Assembly: GCF_036365825.1 (NCBI RefSeq)
Contig: NZ_CP142675.1
Span: 2,798,501 to 2,862,500, forward strand
Reading direction: 5' to 3'
Source: Qipengyuania sp. HL-TH1
GTDB lineage: Bacteria > Pseudomonadota > Alphaproteobacteria > Sphingomonadales > Sphingomonadaceae
Length of the DNA: 64,000 nucleotides
Shown: one piece after another, positions 35,941 to 44,991 of the stretch
Layout: each line of letters starts with the position of its first letter
How positions within the stretch are numbered: the stretch's first letter is position 1
The notes under the pieces: generated by a model
The model's database searches: none
What the model saw: only the letters and a program-made list of their open reading frames with translations
Told to the model about the DNA's origin: nothing
Program-made: the position numbers and the translations under genes

Positions 35941-35962
35941 CGAATCGGGACGTACCGATTCG
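35941..35962. promoter_or_regulatory. 8-bp perfect inverted repeat between tolC and the PopZ-like gene
   Basis: CGAATCGG (35941-35948) and CCGATTCG (35955-35962) flank the 6-base loop GACGTA. It lies 9 bases after the tolC stop and 15 bases before the next start. No T-run follows, so it is more likely an operator or a mRNA processing/stability hairpin than a terminator. Confidence 0.4.
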
Positions 35963-35977
35963 CCAACAGGGGCTTGA

Positions 35978-36460
35978 GTGACGATGCAGCAAACGGGTGA
36001 ACCTTCGGTCGAGGAAATTCTCGACTCGATCAAAAAGGTGATCGCACGCGACAATCGCGAAGGCGCGATCCTCGAACGCCGTCGGCGCACGGCCGCCACG
36101 ATGCGCGAAAGTCTCGCCGAACCCGCCGAACCCGCCGATTCCGAAGAAGCCGACGAAGTGCTCGAACTCGCCGAGGAAATCGCCCTTGATGACGAGCGGG
36201 ACGAGGATGAAGCCGAAGACGATGCGCTCACCCGGGGCGACACACGCGCGGCGATGAGCCAGAATTTCGCCGCGCTCGCCATGCTCGCCAAACCCGGCAA
36301 GCAGCCGCAGATCGTCCGTTCGGGCGAAACCTCGCTCGAGGGCCTGACGCGCGAAATGCTGCGTCCGATGCTGGCCCAATGGCTCGACGACAACCTGCCC
36401 GGCATGGTCGAGGATCTGGTCAAGGCCGAGATTGCACGGATTGCGGGCAAGCGCAGCTAA
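35978..36460 (+). CDS. PopZ-like DUF2497 protein (polar organiser)
   Basis: A protein of 160 residues with the layout of Caulobacter PopZ: an N-terminal helix ([19 protein letters not shown]), an acidic disordered middle (about 50-90) and a C-terminal oligomerisation region ([20 protein letters not shown], then [13 protein letters not shown]). PopZ forms a polar scaffold that holds ParB-bound origins. Here the gene lies about 17 kb from parS and 9 kb from the candidate origin. Starts at GTG 35978 or ATG 35984 are possible. In many relatives valS follows; here a ferredoxin gene does. Confidence 0.85.
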   Translation: MTMQQTGEPSVEEILDSIKKVIARDNREGAILERRRRTAATMRESLAEPAEPADSEEADEVLELAEEIALDDERDEDEAEDDALTRGDTRAAMSQNFAALAMLAKPGKQPQIVRSGETSLEGLTREMLRPMLAQWLDDNLPGMVEDLVKAEIARIAGKRS

Positions 36461-36476
36461 GCCTGCCGCGGTAAAT

Positions 36477-36851
36477 TTGACGGCAAAACCGAAAGCCCTG
36501 CGCAAGGCCGAGCAAGCGCTGGCCAAGACCGGCGGCGCCATTGCCGAACGGCAGATCTTCCTGTGCGGCATCTCCGAGAAGCAGAAATGCTGCCGCCGCG
36601 ACGAAGGCAAGCAGGCGTGGAACTACCTCAAGCGCCGGTTGAAGGAACTTGGTCTGGTCGGCCGCGAGGGGACCATCCAGCGGACCAAGGCCGATTGCCT
36701 GCAAATATGCGAGGCGGGACCCATCGCGGTCGTCTGGCCCGATAACGTGTGGTACCATTCGTGTCACCCCGAGGTACTCGAGGCGATCATCCAGCGCCAT
36801 CTGATCGGCGGCGTGCCGGTCGAGGAATACCGTCTCAGACCAGCCGACTAG
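36477..36851 (+). CDS. Thioredoxin-fold [2Fe-2S] ferredoxin
   Basis: A protein of 124 residues resembling (2Fe-2S) thioredoxin-like ferredoxins. The ligand cysteines are probably in [12 protein letters not shown] (N-terminal half) and [19 protein letters not shown] (C-terminal half); the latter is the family signature. A TTG at 36477 is the most likely start because no ATG or GTG lies in frame near the domain. It starts 16 bases after the PopZ-like gene. The redox partner is unknown. Confidence 0.85.
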   Translation: MTAKPKALRKAEQALAKTGGAIAERQIFLCGISEKQKCCRRDEGKQAWNYLKRRLKELGLVGREGTIQRTKADCLQICEAGPIAVVWPDNVWYHSCHPEVLEAIIQRHLIGGVPVEEYRLRPAD

Positions 36852-37138
36852 TCGTCGTCGCGGAGCGGGTCTTCGATGGCTTCGTCATGGCCGGTCCCCG
36901 AGGACAGGAACACCAGTCCCATCAGCGCGCTGGTCAGCAGCATGGTAAAGCCGACGCCGAGCGCGACGGCGATGTAGAAGTGGATCGACACTTCCTCGGC
37001 GCCGTGGCGGTACAGCAGCGCCATCGCGATCGCGACCACGCCAACCGTCAGCAGGAACATGAAGCGCATGATCCGCCGGTACCGCGCCCAGGCAAAGGCC
37101 GCGCTCTCGGGATCGTCCAGGGGAGATTTATGCGCCAT
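36848..37138 (-). CDS. Small membrane protein, function unknown
   Basis: A protein of 96 residues with two hydrophobic segments (about 24-42 and 53-78), a basic N-terminal tail and an acidic C-terminal tail ([12 protein letters not shown]). No family recognised. It is convergent with the ferredoxin gene: the two stop codons interlock in CTAG at 36848-36851. Confidence 0.7.
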   Translation of the reverse strand: MAHKSPLDDPESAAFAWARYRRIMRFMFLLTVGVVAIAMALLYRHGAEEVSIHFYIAVALGVGFTMLLTSALMGLVFLSSGTGHDEAIEDPLRDDD

Positions 37139-37251
37139 CGCCAGCGCACATGGCGGGCCTGCGCTCCAGTTTCAACGCCGGGGTGCTGGACGATTCGCTT
37201 TTTGCAGGTGAAGATGGCATTCTGGCAGCAGCAAGGCGGAGGAGATGGCGC

Positions 37252-37683
37252 ATGGAAATCGGCAGTCTGATCGAAGGGCGGGCGAACTCCGAGATCATCT
37301 CCTGCAATGTCGATACGCCCGTACGCGAAGCGGTTGCGCTGCTGGCCTCGAAGCGTATCGGCGCGGTCCCGGTGGTCGAAGCCGGGAAGGTAGTCGGCAT
37401 TTTTTCCGAACGCGACGTAATCTATCGCCTCGCCGATGAAGGCGATGCCTGCCTGTCGCGGCCGCTGGGCGAGGTCATGACCGCGCCCGCGATCACCGTG
37501 CAGCGCACGACCTCGGTGCTCGAAGCGCTGGCGCTGATGACCCGGCGGCGGATCCGCCACTTGCCGGTAGTCGATGGCGAGGCGATGTGCGGTTTCATTT
37601 CGATCGGCGATCTGGTCAAGGCCCGGCTCGACGAGATCGAACACGAAGCCGAAGCCATGCGCGCATATATCCAGACCGCTTGA
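37252..37683 (+). CDS. CBS-domain protein
   Basis: A protein of 143 residues consisting of a pair of CBS domains: the first includes VREAVALLASKRIGAVPVV and VGIFSERDVIYRLA, the second LEALALMTRRRIRHLPVV and GFISIGDLVKARL. Such free-standing CBS pairs bind adenine nucleotides and regulate partners. ATG at 37252 has GGAGGAGA upstream; the longer frame to 37150 lacks a comparable site. The function is unknown beyond nucleotide sensing. Confidence 0.88.
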   Translation: MEIGSLIEGRANSEIISCNVDTPVREAVALLASKRIGAVPVVEAGKVVGIFSERDVIYRLADEGDACLSRPLGEVMTAPAITVQRTTSVLEALALMTRRRIRHLPVVDGEAMCGFISIGDLVKARLDEIEHEAEAMRAYIQTA

Positions 37684-37714
37684 GACTGGGCTCGCGCCTC
37701 CCTACATCGCAGGC

Positions 37715-38044
37715 ATGATCAATTCCCCCACCCTCACCGATGCCGCGGCGGCCCGTATCGCCGTGATCGCCGAGAAGCAGGCCAAGCCGGCCATCCTCCG
37801 CCTCTCGGTCGAAGGCGGCGGTTGTTCGGGCTTCCAGTACAAGTTCGGCCTCGCCGATGCGGCTGAAAGCGACGATGCGATCAGCGAGAAGGACGGGGTC
37901 AAGCTGCTCGTCGATCCTGTCAGCCTCGATCTCGTCGCGGGTAGCACGGTCGATTTCGTCGAATCGCTGGGCGGCGCGGCCTTCCGCGTCGAGAATCCGC
38001 AGGCGGCGGCAGGCTGCGGCTGCGGGTCGAGCTTCGGCATCTAG
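37715..38044 (+). CDS. erpA: Iron-sulfur cluster insertion protein ErpA
   Basis: An A-type Fe-S carrier of 109 residues. Ligand cysteines are in EGGGCSGFQYKF and AAGCGCGSSF. The E-G-G-G-C-S-G-F-Q-Y motif is that of ErpA rather than SufA. It acts late in Fe-S delivery to enzymes. ATG at 37715 begins MINSPTLTDAAAAR. It is the second A-type carrier in the window, distinct from the suf operon copy. Confidence 0.92.
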   Translation: MINSPTLTDAAAARIAVIAEKQAKPAILRLSVEGGGCSGFQYKFGLADAAESDDAISEKDGVKLLVDPVSLDLVAGSTVDFVESLGGAAFRVENPQAAAGCGCGSSFGI

Positions 38045-38140
38045 CCATCCTGCAGGGGCCGCACTGGGGCCGCTAGCCGCTGTGACAAGCGCCTGGCTTG
38101 ACGCTGGCCAACCGCCCGTCAACGCCATAAGACCCCCCGC

Positions 38141-38914
38141 ATGCGTATCGCCAGCTTCAACATCAACGGGATCAAGGCGCGCCTGCCGCGTCTGAAAGAA
38201 TGGCTCGAGGAAACCCGGCCCACCGTCGCCTGCCTGCAGGAAATCAAGACGATGGACGAAGGCTTTCCCGCCGAGGAGTTCGAGAGCATCGGCTATAAGG
38301 CCATCTGGCATGGTCAGAAGAGCTTCAACGGCGTCGCTATCCTCGCCGACGGGGTTGAACCGTTGGAAACCCAGCGCGGCCTGCCCGGCGATCCCGAGGA
38401 CGAACAATCACGCTATCTCGAGGCGGAAGTGAACGGCGTCCGCGTGGCGTCGATCTACCTGCCCAATGGCAACCCGCAACCGGGGCCGAAATTCGATTAC
38501 AAGCTGGCCTGGATGAAACGGCTGCGCGCGCATGCGGCGACGCTGTGGGCGCAGGAAATCCCGACTGCACTGGCCGGCGATTACAATGTCATCCCCGAAG
38601 ACAAGGATGTCTGGTCGGTGCGCGCGATGGCGAGCGACGCGCTGATGCAGCCCGAATCGCGCGATGCCTATGCCCGGCTACTGGGTGACGGCTGGACCGA
38701 CGCGCTCGATACGCTCAATCCGCGCGGGGGCGTGTGGACCTATTGGGACTATAAGGCGGGCGCATGGCAGCGCGACCACGGGTTCCGCATCGACCACCTG
38801 CTGCTGTCCCCCGAGCTAGCCGTACGGTTGCAGGCAGCGGGCGTGGACAAGGAGCATCGCGGGCGCGAAAAGGCCAGCGATCATGCACCGGTCTGGGTCG
38901 ACGTGCGCGACTAG
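38141..38914 (+). CDS. xthA: Exodeoxyribonuclease III
   Basis: An AP endonuclease/3'-5' exonuclease of 257 residues for base-excision repair. Motifs: MRIASFNINGIKARLP with the metal-binding Asn, CLQEIKTMDEGFP with the catalytic Glu, YLPNGNP, LAGDYNVIPEDKDVW, FRIDHLLLSPEL and the terminal ASDHAPVWVDV with the catalytic His. ATG 38141 gives the canonical start. A 96-base gap separates it from erpA. Confidence 0.96.
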   Translation: MRIASFNINGIKARLPRLKEWLEETRPTVACLQEIKTMDEGFPAEEFESIGYKAIWHGQKSFNGVAILADGVEPLETQRGLPGDPEDEQSRYLEAEVNGVRVASIYLPNGNPQPGPKFDYKLAWMKRLRAHAATLWAQEIPTALAGDYNVIPEDKDVWSVRAMASDALMQPESRDAYARLLGDGWTDALDTLNPRGGVWTYWDYKAGAWQRDHGFRIDHLLLSPELAVRLQAAGVDKEHRGREKASDHAPVWVDVRD

Positions 38915-38929
38915 CCGGTGCAGATCGAA

Positions 38930-38959
38930 AAGGGGCCCCCGCTCGCGCGAAGGCCCCTT
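38930..38959 (-). terminator. Hairpin terminator after the cell-wall hydrolase gene
   Basis: AAGGGGCC (38930-38937) pairs perfectly with GGCCCCTT (38952-38959). On the minus strand it runs into TTTTCG, so it mainly serves the leftward hydrolase gene that ends at 38976; it may also limit xthA readthrough. Confidence 0.6.
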
Positions 38960-38975
38960 CCCAAATAGACTTGCC

Positions 38976-39632
38976 TCAGCGGTAGAAGACGTGCGTGTCG
39001 ATCGTCGCGAGCGCTACCTTGCGGCGGCTCCAGCTGGGCCGGACGTAGTTCGCGTGGAAGTACAGCGCATCGCTTGCTTCGCTGTCCCACAGGCCGCGGT
39101 GGGCGATGCGGGCAATGGCATGCGCACGCTGCCAGGCGCGCGAGCCGGTCTTGATCCGCGGCATACGGCCATGTTTGACGAAAGAGAATTGCGCGCGCTG
39201 GTAGACGACGCTGCAATAGCTCGACGGGAAACGGCGGTCTTCGGCGCGGTTGATGATCACCTGCGCAACCGCCAGCTGGCCGTCGAGCGGTTCGCCGCGC
39301 GATTCGAAATAGACCGCCCCGGCGAGGCACTGGAGTTCGTCGGAAAGCTGGCTGCCAGCGGGCATGGCGGCGACGAGCTCGCGCAGGCTGTCTGCCTGCG
39401 GTGCCGCGTCGGCGGAATTGTCTGATACGGCTTCCGCTGCGGGAAGCTCCTGCACCACTTCCTTCTCGACGAAGACTGGCACCACTTCTTCAGTGAGCTG
39501 TGCCTCGGTGGTGATGTCTGCGGTTGCTTGCGCCGCAACCTGGGCGTTGGCGCCGGAACCTTCGGCTCCCGCAAAAGTAGTAAAGGCGATTGCCGCGATG
39601 ACCGCGGTAAACCCGGTAGTCTTGAATACCAT
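38976..39632 (-). CDS. Cell wall hydrolase (SleB/Hydrolase_2 family), exported
   Basis: A protein of 218 residues. A signal peptide covers residues 1-30 (MVFKTTGFTAVIAAIAFTTF). A low-complexity acidic segment follows to about residue 95, then the Hydrolase_2 domain: CLAGAVYFESRGEPLDGQLA with the catalytic Glu, VAQVIINRAEDRRFPSSYC and the C-terminal ALYFHANYVRPSW. Such enzymes cut peptidoglycan glycans. It probably forms its own transcript. The 200-base upstream gap holds no gene. Confidence 0.9.
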   Translation of the reverse strand: MVFKTTGFTAVIAAIAFTTFAGAEGSGANAQVAAQATADITTEAQLTEEVVPVFVEKEVVQELPAAEAVSDNSADAAPQADSLRELVAAMPAGSQLSDELQCLAGAVYFESRGEPLDGQLAVAQVIINRAEDRRFPSSYCSVVYQRAQFSFVKHGRMPRIKTGSRAWQRAHAIARIAHRGLWDSEASDALYFHANYVRPSWSRRKVALATIDTHVFYR

Positions 39633-39833
39633 TTTTCACTGACAACTAAGCGGTTGGCGGTCTGACGCAGGCTGGGATCCATGGCGCGTTGATGGCGTCC
39701 TGAAACTTGGATCCGATACGGACCTGCCGGCCACCCCCCGTCTGCGTGCTAGCGTGTCGACCCCATTGCCGTCCTAACGCCGCCTGCGCATCGAAGCTGG
39801 CGGGCAAATAGTCGCAATTGATATTAAGTCAAG

Positions 39834-40169
39834 TTAACCCGCCGCCCCTGCGACGAACCGTTCTGCATTTTCGATATCCAGCTCGATAACCCAGCAGTCG
39901 GGGTCGGCGCGCCGACGCTTGGTCACGTATTCGTCAAATTCTCTTGTGTTTTCATTGTCTTGCGTGCGTGTGCAGACGAATGCGCGCGACCCGTCGAGCT
40001 GGGGCATACGCTCCCACAAGCGGGTATTTCCGCCACTTTGCGTGGTTAATACCAGCAGGGTGCCCGCGTCTTTCTCCCCCTTCTGGAGGACCATGCCAAA
40101 ACCGCCCGCCCCTTCGACCGCACGGATCAGGCCCGAAACCTCGACATGGGCAGGCAGGCGCGCATCCAC
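39834..40169 (-). CDS. DUF1491 family protein
   Basis: A protein of 111 residues. Family features are MDARLPAHVEVSGLIRAVE at the N-terminus, AGTLLVLTTQSGGNTRLWER in the middle and RRRADPDCWVIELDIENAER at the end. The function of the family is unknown; it is restricted mainly to alphaproteobacteria. It lies 5 bases after the thioesterase gene and 192 bases before the hydrolase start. Confidence 0.85.
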   Translation of the reverse strand: MDARLPAHVEVSGLIRAVEGAGGFGMVLQKGEKDAGTLLVLTTQSGGNTRLWERMPQLDGSRAFVCTRTQDNENTREFDEYVTKRRRADPDCWVIELDIENAERFVAGAAG

Positions 40170-40174
40170 TATGC

Positions 40175-40639
40175 TCAGCCTTCGGTGAGATAGCCGGGGA
40201 GGCTCGACAGCGGGATATGCGAGCGCATGAAGGTCCCCGTTCCGCGGCCGATTTCATCGCCCTCGTCATCGACCAGCCGCGATTCGGCGACGAACACGCG
40301 TTTGCGTCCGCTAACCCAGCGCCCCTCGGCGACCACTTGTCCCACCCGCACCGGCTTGGTGAAATGCAGGTTGAACGAGGTCGTCAGCAGGAAACGGTCG
40401 GTGACGAAGGTGTTCGCAGCATAGAAACCGGCATCGTCGAGCATCTTGAAATAGATCGTGCCATGCGCCGCACCGGCAGCATGATAAACTTCTTCGGTCA
40501 CATCGAAGGTGATCCGTGAGGTGCCCTCGCCGGTAATTTCCAGCCGCGAAGGAAACAGCGCATTGACCGGCGCCGAAGCATAGAGGCTCTCGAGCGCGCG
40601 ATGATGGCGCTCAGCCCCGCTGGTTGCGGCCCCGGTCAT
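40175..40639 (-). CDS. PaaI-family hotdog thioesterase
   Basis: A hotdog-fold protein of 154 residues. The segment AAGAAHGTIYFKMLDDAGFY contains the Asp typical of the PaaI/YigI type active site; LTTSFNLHFTKPVRVG follows. It is expected to hydrolyse an acyl-CoA, but the substrate is not known. It lies 18 bases downstream of hpf and 5 bases before the DUF1491 gene. Confidence 0.85.
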   Translation of the reverse strand: MTGAATSGAERHHRALESLYASAPVNALFPSRLEITGEGTSRITFDVTEEVYHAAGAAHGTIYFKMLDDAGFYAANTFVTDRFLLTTSFNLHFTKPVRVGQVVAEGRWVSGRKRVFVAESRLVDDEGDEIGRGTGTFMRSHIPLSSLPGYLTEG

Positions 40640-40657
40640 TGCTACTCTCCGTCGTTC

Positions 40658-41227
40658 CTAGCGCGGTTCGACCCAGCCGATCGAACCGTCGTGACGGCGA
40701 TAGACCATATTATGCGCGCCGCTGCCCGCATTTTTGAACAACAGCCCATTGGTGTTCTGCAGGTCAAGCAGCATTACTGCATCGGCCACGCTGCATTCGG
40801 GGATCATCGCCTTGGTCTCGGCGATCACCGGCGGGCTGTCGGCAGTCAGTTCCTCGTCATTGTCGGGTTCGGGCGCGCCGAGGATCGTATAGGCGGCCTC
40901 GGCCTCGCGCACCGCATGGGCGGCCTGTTCGTGGCGATCGTTGATCCGGCGCTTGTAACGGCGCAGCTGCTTCTCGATCTTGCTCGCCGCGGCATCGAAA
41001 GCCTGGTGGACGTCATGCGCTTCCGCATGACCCTTGAGGATCAGGCCCTGCATGACATGCGTGACGATATCGGAGGTGAACGCGCCGCCCGACCCCTTGC
41101 CGAAGGTGACATGCGAAGAGATGGCGCGGTTGAAATACTTGTCGACGATGGAGTTCAATCGATCGCCGACATGCTCCTGCAGCGCTGTGCCGGTGTCGAT
41201 CTGGTGGCCGGAAACACGAATATCCAT
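40658..41227 (-). CDS. hpf: Ribosome hibernation promoting factor, long form
   Basis: A protein of 189 residues that dimerises 70S ribosomes into 100S particles in stationary phase. The N-terminal S30AE domain (about 1-105) starts MDIRVSGHQIDTGTALQEHV; the C-terminal dimerisation domain (about 135-189) holds SVADAVMLLDLQNTNGLLFK and RRHDGSIGWVEPR. The second domain makes it the long form. It is downstream of dnaQ after a 78-base gap. Confidence 0.95.
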   Translation of the reverse strand: MDIRVSGHQIDTGTALQEHVGDRLNSIVDKYFNRAISSHVTFGKGSGGAFTSDIVTHVMQGLILKGHAEAHDVHQAFDAAASKIEKQLRRYKRRINDRHEQAAHAVREAEAAYTILGAPEPDNDEELTADSPPVIAETKAMIPECSVADAVMLLDLQNTNGLLFKNAGSGAHNMVYRRHDGSIGWVEPR

Positions 41228-41305
41228 CTTGTTATTTTCTCCTTTACCGTCCCCCGTGCGGTTCCAACTCCCCGGCCCGTCCGCCGGTTTCCGCCATACC
41301 GGACA

Positions 41306-42001
41306 TCAGCCCCACAAGGGGTTCTCGATCACGGTCATGAATTCGCGATGCCGCGCCAGTTCCGCGGCGCTGGCATGATGTGGGCGCGGTTGGCGCCGCG
41401 GCCCCGACGGGGCCTGGCGCACGGCGGGTAAATCGGCGGTTTGGACGAGTCCGGTGGAGGCGACCTCGGCCGCCAGTTCGAGGCCGATCTGCCGCCCACC
41501 CTTGAGCTCGACATAGACCTGCGCCAGCAGTTCGGCATCGAGCAGCGCGCCGTGCTTGACGCGGTGGCTGCGATCGATCCCGTAGCGCGAGCACAGCGCA
41601 TCGAGCGAGAGCTTGGCCCCCGGATGCCGCTTGCGCGCCAAGGCGACGGTATCGACCATCCGGCTGGTGCAGATGGGTGCCAGTTCGCACAGCGACAACT
41701 CGGTATTGAGAAACCCGAAATCGAACCCGGCATTATGCGCCACCAGCGGCGAATCGCCGATAAATTCGAGCAGTTCTGCGGCGAGGTGGCGAAACAGCGG
41801 TTTGTCCGACAGGAATGCCGCCGACAGGCCATGTACGGCCTCGGCGCCCGAGGGCATGTCACGTTCCGGATTGAAGTAAGCGTGGTAGCTCGCGCCGGTC
41901 GGAACGAGATTCACCATCTCGATGCAGCCGATCTCGACCATCCGGTCCCCGGTCTTGGGGTCTAGGCCGGTGGTTTCGGTATCGAACACGATCTCGCGCA
42001 T
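41306..42001 (-). CDS. dnaQ: DNA polymerase III epsilon subunit (proofreading exonuclease)
   Basis: A 3'-5' exonuclease of 231 residues. Exo I is FDTETTGLDP with the catalytic Asp and Glu, Exo II is VAHNAGFDFGFLN, and Exo III is HGALLDAELLAQVY. The C-terminal segment (about 185-231) would bind the alpha subunit. ATG at 42001 has AGGAG five bases upstream; a GTG at 42007 would lie in that site. It is part of the leftward ppsR-maf-aroE-coaE-dnaQ cluster next to the candidate origin. Confidence 0.96.
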   Translation of the reverse strand: MREIVFDTETTGLDPKTGDRMVEIGCIEMVNLVPTGASYHAYFNPERDMPSGAEAVHGLSAAFLSDKPLFRHLAAELLEFIGDSPLVAHNAGFDFGFLNTELSLCELAPICTSRMVDTVALARKRHPGAKLSLDALCSRYGIDRSHRVKHGALLDAELLAQVYVELKGGRQIGLELAAEVASTGLVQTADLPAVRQAPSGPRRQPRPHHASAAELARHREFMTVIENPLWG

Positions 42002-42042
42002 CACCACTCCTATCGGCGCCGCGGGGCCAGATTACAAGGGGG

Positions 42043-42657
42043 TTACAGCGATTGGCGCGCGGGTACGACACCGCGCAGTTCCGCGATCAGCGCGAGGACC
42101 TCGTCTTCGGTCTCTTCGACCGAAGTCCCGGTGTCGATGATGTGGTCCGCGCGCGCGCGTTTTTCCGAATCGGGGGTCTGCAGTTCGAGAATATGCGCGA
42201 ACTTTTCTTCGGTCGTTCCGGGGCGGGCCAGCACGCGGCGGCGTTGGGCTTCGGCGGGGGCGGAGACGACCACCACGCGGTCGACCGCTTCGGCGCCGCC
42301 TTTCTCGAACAAGAGCGGGATATCGAACACCACCAGCGGCGCGCCGGCATGTTCGATCAGGAACGCCTCGCGCTGCGCCGCCACCGCGGGATGGACGATC
42401 GCTTCGAGCCGCGCCAATTCCTGCGGATTGCCGAACACCAGCGCACCGAGTTTCTCCCGCGAGACGCCGCCTGCATCGGTACTCCCCGGAAAGGCAGCTT
42501 CGATTGCCGGCACCAGCGCACCGCCGGGGCCCTGCATCGCGCGCACCTCGGCATCGGCATCGAATACCGGTACACCCGCCGCCTCGAACATCGCGGCGAC
42601 AGTCGACTTGCCCATGCCGATGGAACCGGTGAGGCCGACGATCAGCGGGCGGGTCAT
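42043..42657 (-). CDS. coaE: Dephospho-CoA kinase
   Basis: Last enzyme of coenzyme A synthesis, 204 residues. P-loop is VGLTGSIGMGKSTVAAMFEA; FDADAEVRAM carries the conserved Asp; VVFDIPLLFEKGGAEAVDRV is the lid/core motif. It starts with ATG at 42657, overlapping the aroE stop in ATGA, and ends 41 bases before dnaQ. Confidence 0.96.
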   Translation of the reverse strand: MTRPLIVGLTGSIGMGKSTVAAMFEAAGVPVFDADAEVRAMQGPGGALVPAIEAAFPGSTDAGGVSREKLGALVFGNPQELARLEAIVHPAVAAQREAFLIEHAGAPLVVFDIPLLFEKGGAEAVDRVVVVSAPAEAQRRRVLARPGTTEEKFAHILELQTPDSEKRARADHIIDTGTSVEETEDEVLALIAELRGVVPARQSL

Positions 42658-43508
42658 GCCGCCAGCCTTTCGTGCAGCGTCGAATCGTATTCACGGGGCG
42701 GGGCCACACCGAAGAAATGTTCGAACGCCGCCGCAGCCTGGCCGATCAGCATGGCGAACCCGTCGATGGTCTGGAACCCGGCGGCGCGGGCATTTTCCAG
42801 AAATGGCGTAGCGACCGGATCGGTAACGATATCATAGGCGATCGAGCCCGGTGGGGCATGGCTCCAGTCGAAGGCGAGGGCGGGCTGGCCGCGCATGCCA
42901 AGCGGCGAGGCGTTGACGACCAGGTCGCAGCATCCCTCGCGATCATCGAAGGCGAAATCGGTCGCTTGCGCGAAATGGTCGAGCGGCGCGACATGGTGTT
43001 CGCCGTCGGGATCGAGTTCCTCCAGCAGTGCGCGCGCCTTGTCGGTATTGCGACCGGCAAGCACGATGCGAAACCCTTCGCGCGCCAGTCCGGTCACGAT
43101 CGCGCGCGCGGCACCGCCGGTACCCAGCACGCGCGCCATGCGGAAATAGTGCTGCTCGCCAAGCCGCTGCGCCAACGGCTCGAGGAACCCGGCGACATCG
43201 GTATTGCGTCCGACCAGCCGGCCGTCGGGGGCCTTCACGACCGTATTGACCGCACCGACGCGCTTCGCCAGCGGTTCGAGCCGGTCGAGCATCGGCATGA
43301 TGGCCTGTTTGTGCGGCATGGTGACATTGCATCCGCGCCAGGCGGCGTCCTCGCGGCGCACGGCGAGATAGTCCTCCAGCCCCGCAGCTTCGACACGCGT
43401 GGCACGGTATTCCGCATCGAGCCCGAGCTTCTCGATCCACAGCCCGTGGATGACGGGCGATTTAGACTGGGCGATCGGATCGCCGATGACTTCGACATAG
43501 TTGGTCAC
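42654..43508 (-). CDS. aroE: Shikimate dehydrogenase (NADP+)
   Basis: A shikimate-pathway enzyme of 284 residues. Shikimate-binding residues are in [11 protein letters not shown] and [11 protein letters not shown]; the NADP site is [29 protein letters not shown] and VNASPLGM are further landmarks. It starts with GTG at 43508, overlapping the maf stop in GTGA; the longer frame to 43661 is a maf shadow. Confidence 0.96.
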   Translation of the reverse strand: MTNYVEVIGDPIAQSKSPVIHGLWIEKLGLDAEYRATRVEAAGLEDYLAVRREDAAWRGCNVTMPHKQAIMPMLDRLEPLAKRVGAVNTVVKAPDGRLVGRNTDVAGFLEPLAQRLGEQHYFRMARVLGTGGAARAIVTGLAREGFRIVLAGRNTDKARALLEELDPDGEHHVAPLDHFAQATDFAFDDREGCCDLVVNASPLGMRGQPALAFDWSHAPPGSIAYDIVTDPVATPFLENARAAGFQTIDGFAMLIGQAAAAFEHFFGVAPPREYDSTLHERLAA

Positions 43509-44110
43509 GAAGCGAGCGCCCCTTCGCCGCGCAGCGCATCGAGGACCTGCAGCAGAGGCATACCAAGCACGGTGAACTGGTCGCCCGCAATGCTCTCGAA
43601 CAATTGCACGCCGGGCCCCTCGATACGGAACACGCCGACGCAATAGGATACGGCGGGCCATTCGGCATCGAGATAGGCGGCGATAAAGTCCTCGCTGAGG
43701 TCGCGTACGCGCAGCCGCGCAAAATCGGAGCCGACCCAGACGATCTGCCCCCCGCGCGCAAGCGCCGCTGCGCTGTGCAGCGTCATTGCTTTGCCCGAGA
43801 AGAACCGCAAATGTTCGGCCGCATTGTCGCGGTTGGCCGGTTTGTCGAAGCGTCTGCCGTCGACCTCGACCAGAGAATCCGAACCCAGCACCAGCGCATC
43901 GGGCCGCGCGGCGGATAGGGCTGCCGCCTTGGCCGCGGCCAGCGCCTGCGCGATCTCGGCAGGCTCGGCGCCCTCCATCTCGGCTTCGAGCGCGCGTTCG
44001 TCGACCGCGGCACCTTCGGCTTCGAAAGCAATCCCCGCCGCCTCCAGCATCGCCTTGCGTGATGCGCTGTTCGAGGCGAGCACGATCCCGCTACCACCAA
44101 GGTCACTCAT
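43505..44110 (-). CDS. maf: Maf-family nucleoside triphosphate pyrophosphatase
   Basis: A housekeeping pyrophosphatase of 201 residues that removes non-canonical nucleotides. Motifs: [13 protein letters not shown] with the Ser-x-x-Arg element, [19 protein letters not shown] and the Asp/Lys segment [14 protein letters not shown]. Whether it prefers dTTP/UTP or m7GTP cannot be told. Start at 44110 overlaps the ppsR stop in ATGA; the end overlaps aroE. Confidence 0.94.
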   Translation of the reverse strand: MSDLGGSGIVLASNSASRKAMLEAAGIAFEAEGAAVDERALEAEMEGAEPAEIAQALAAAKAAALSAARPDALVLGSDSLVEVDGRRFDKPANRDNAAEHLRFFSGKAMTLHSAAALARGGQIVWVGSDFARLRVRDLSEDFIAAYLDAEWPAVSYCVGVFRIEGPGVQLFESIAGDQFTVLGMPLLQVLDALRGEGALAS

Positions 44111-44991
44111 ATCGGTTTGGATCCCTGCGAACTGCCACTCGCCGAACGCTCGTTATACAACCGGATCACCGCGGCGGCGGTTTCCTCGATCGAGCGGCGC
44201 GTCACGTCGATCACCGCCCAGCCATTGTCGGCGAACATCCGCCGGGCGAACTTGACCTCGCCCTTGACCCGCTCGCCATCGACATAGTCGGTCTCGCGTT
44301 CCTCATTGAGCGTAAGCAGGCGGTTGCGGCGGATCTGCACCAGCCGTTCGGGCGCGGTGGTCAGGCCGACGATCATCGGGTGCTTGAGTTCGAACAGCTT
44401 GGGCGGCGGCGGACTTTCGACCACCAGCGGGATGTTGGCGACCTTGTAGCCGCGATTGGCCAGATAGATGCTCGTCGGGGTTTTCGAGCTGCGGGATACG
44501 CCCGCCAGCAGGATATCGGCCTCTTCCCATTCTTCCCAGCCGATCCCGTCGTCATGCGCGATGGTGAACTGAATCGCCTCGACCCGGTTGAAATAGGCCT
44601 GGTCCATTGCGTGCTGGCGCCCCGGCCGGCCATGCGCTTCCTGGCCCAGCGCTTTTTCGAGCGCTTCGGTCACCCGGTCGAGAATCGGAACCGCGGGCAG
44701 GCCCAGCTGGGTGCAGGCCTCCTCCAGCCGGTTGCGCGTATCGGGATTGACCAGCGTGAACAGGACGAGGCCCGGATTGTCCTTGAGTTCGGGCAGGATC
44801 CGCTCGAGATGCTGGCGGCTGCGGACCATCGGCCAGAAATGCCTTATGACATCGGCATCCTCGAATTGCGCAAGCGCCGCCTTGGCGAGCATTTCGAGCG
44901 TTTCGCCGGTGGAATCGGACAGCAGATGGAGATGGACGCGGTTGGCGATGGCGAGGTCCTGCGGCCTGTGGAGAACGGGGGCATAAACCAC
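44107..44991 (-). CDS. ppsR: Pyruvate, phosphate dikinase/PEP synthase regulatory protein (DUF299)
   Basis: A bifunctional kinase/phosphorylase of 294 residues that switches PEP synthase or pyruvate phosphate dikinase off and on. [20 protein letters not shown] is the N-terminal signature, and [20 protein letters not shown] holds the P-loop. It starts with GTG at 44991. In Rickettsia and Caulobacter the gene on the far side of oriC from hemE appears to belong to this family. It faces away from hemE across the origin candidate. Confidence 0.93.
   Translation of the reverse strand: MVYAPVLHRPQDLAIANRVHLHLLSDSTGETLEMLAKAALAQFEDADVIRHFWPMVRSRQHLERILPELKDNPGLVLFTLVNPDTRNRLEEACTQLGLPAVPILDRVTEALEKALGQEAHGRPGRQHAMDQAYFNRVEAIQFTIAHDDGIGWEEWEEADILLAGVSRSSKTPTSIYLANRGYKVANIPLVVESPPPPKLFELKHPMIVGLTTAPERLVQIRRNRLLTLNEERETDYVDGERVKGEVKFARRMFADNGWAVIDVTRRSIEETAAAVIRLYNERSASGSSQGSKPI

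Noticed and set aside
38098..38122. TTGACG...CGTCAA inverted repeat before xthA
   Set aside because: Only 6-bp arms, with no good -10 or other support; not distinguishable from chance.
39824..39838. TTAA-N6-TTAAC resembling a CtrA box upstream of the cell-wall hydrolase
   Set aside because: CtrA sites have a 7-base spacer, the site overlaps the DUF1491 stop codon and lies about 190 bases from the hydrolase start.
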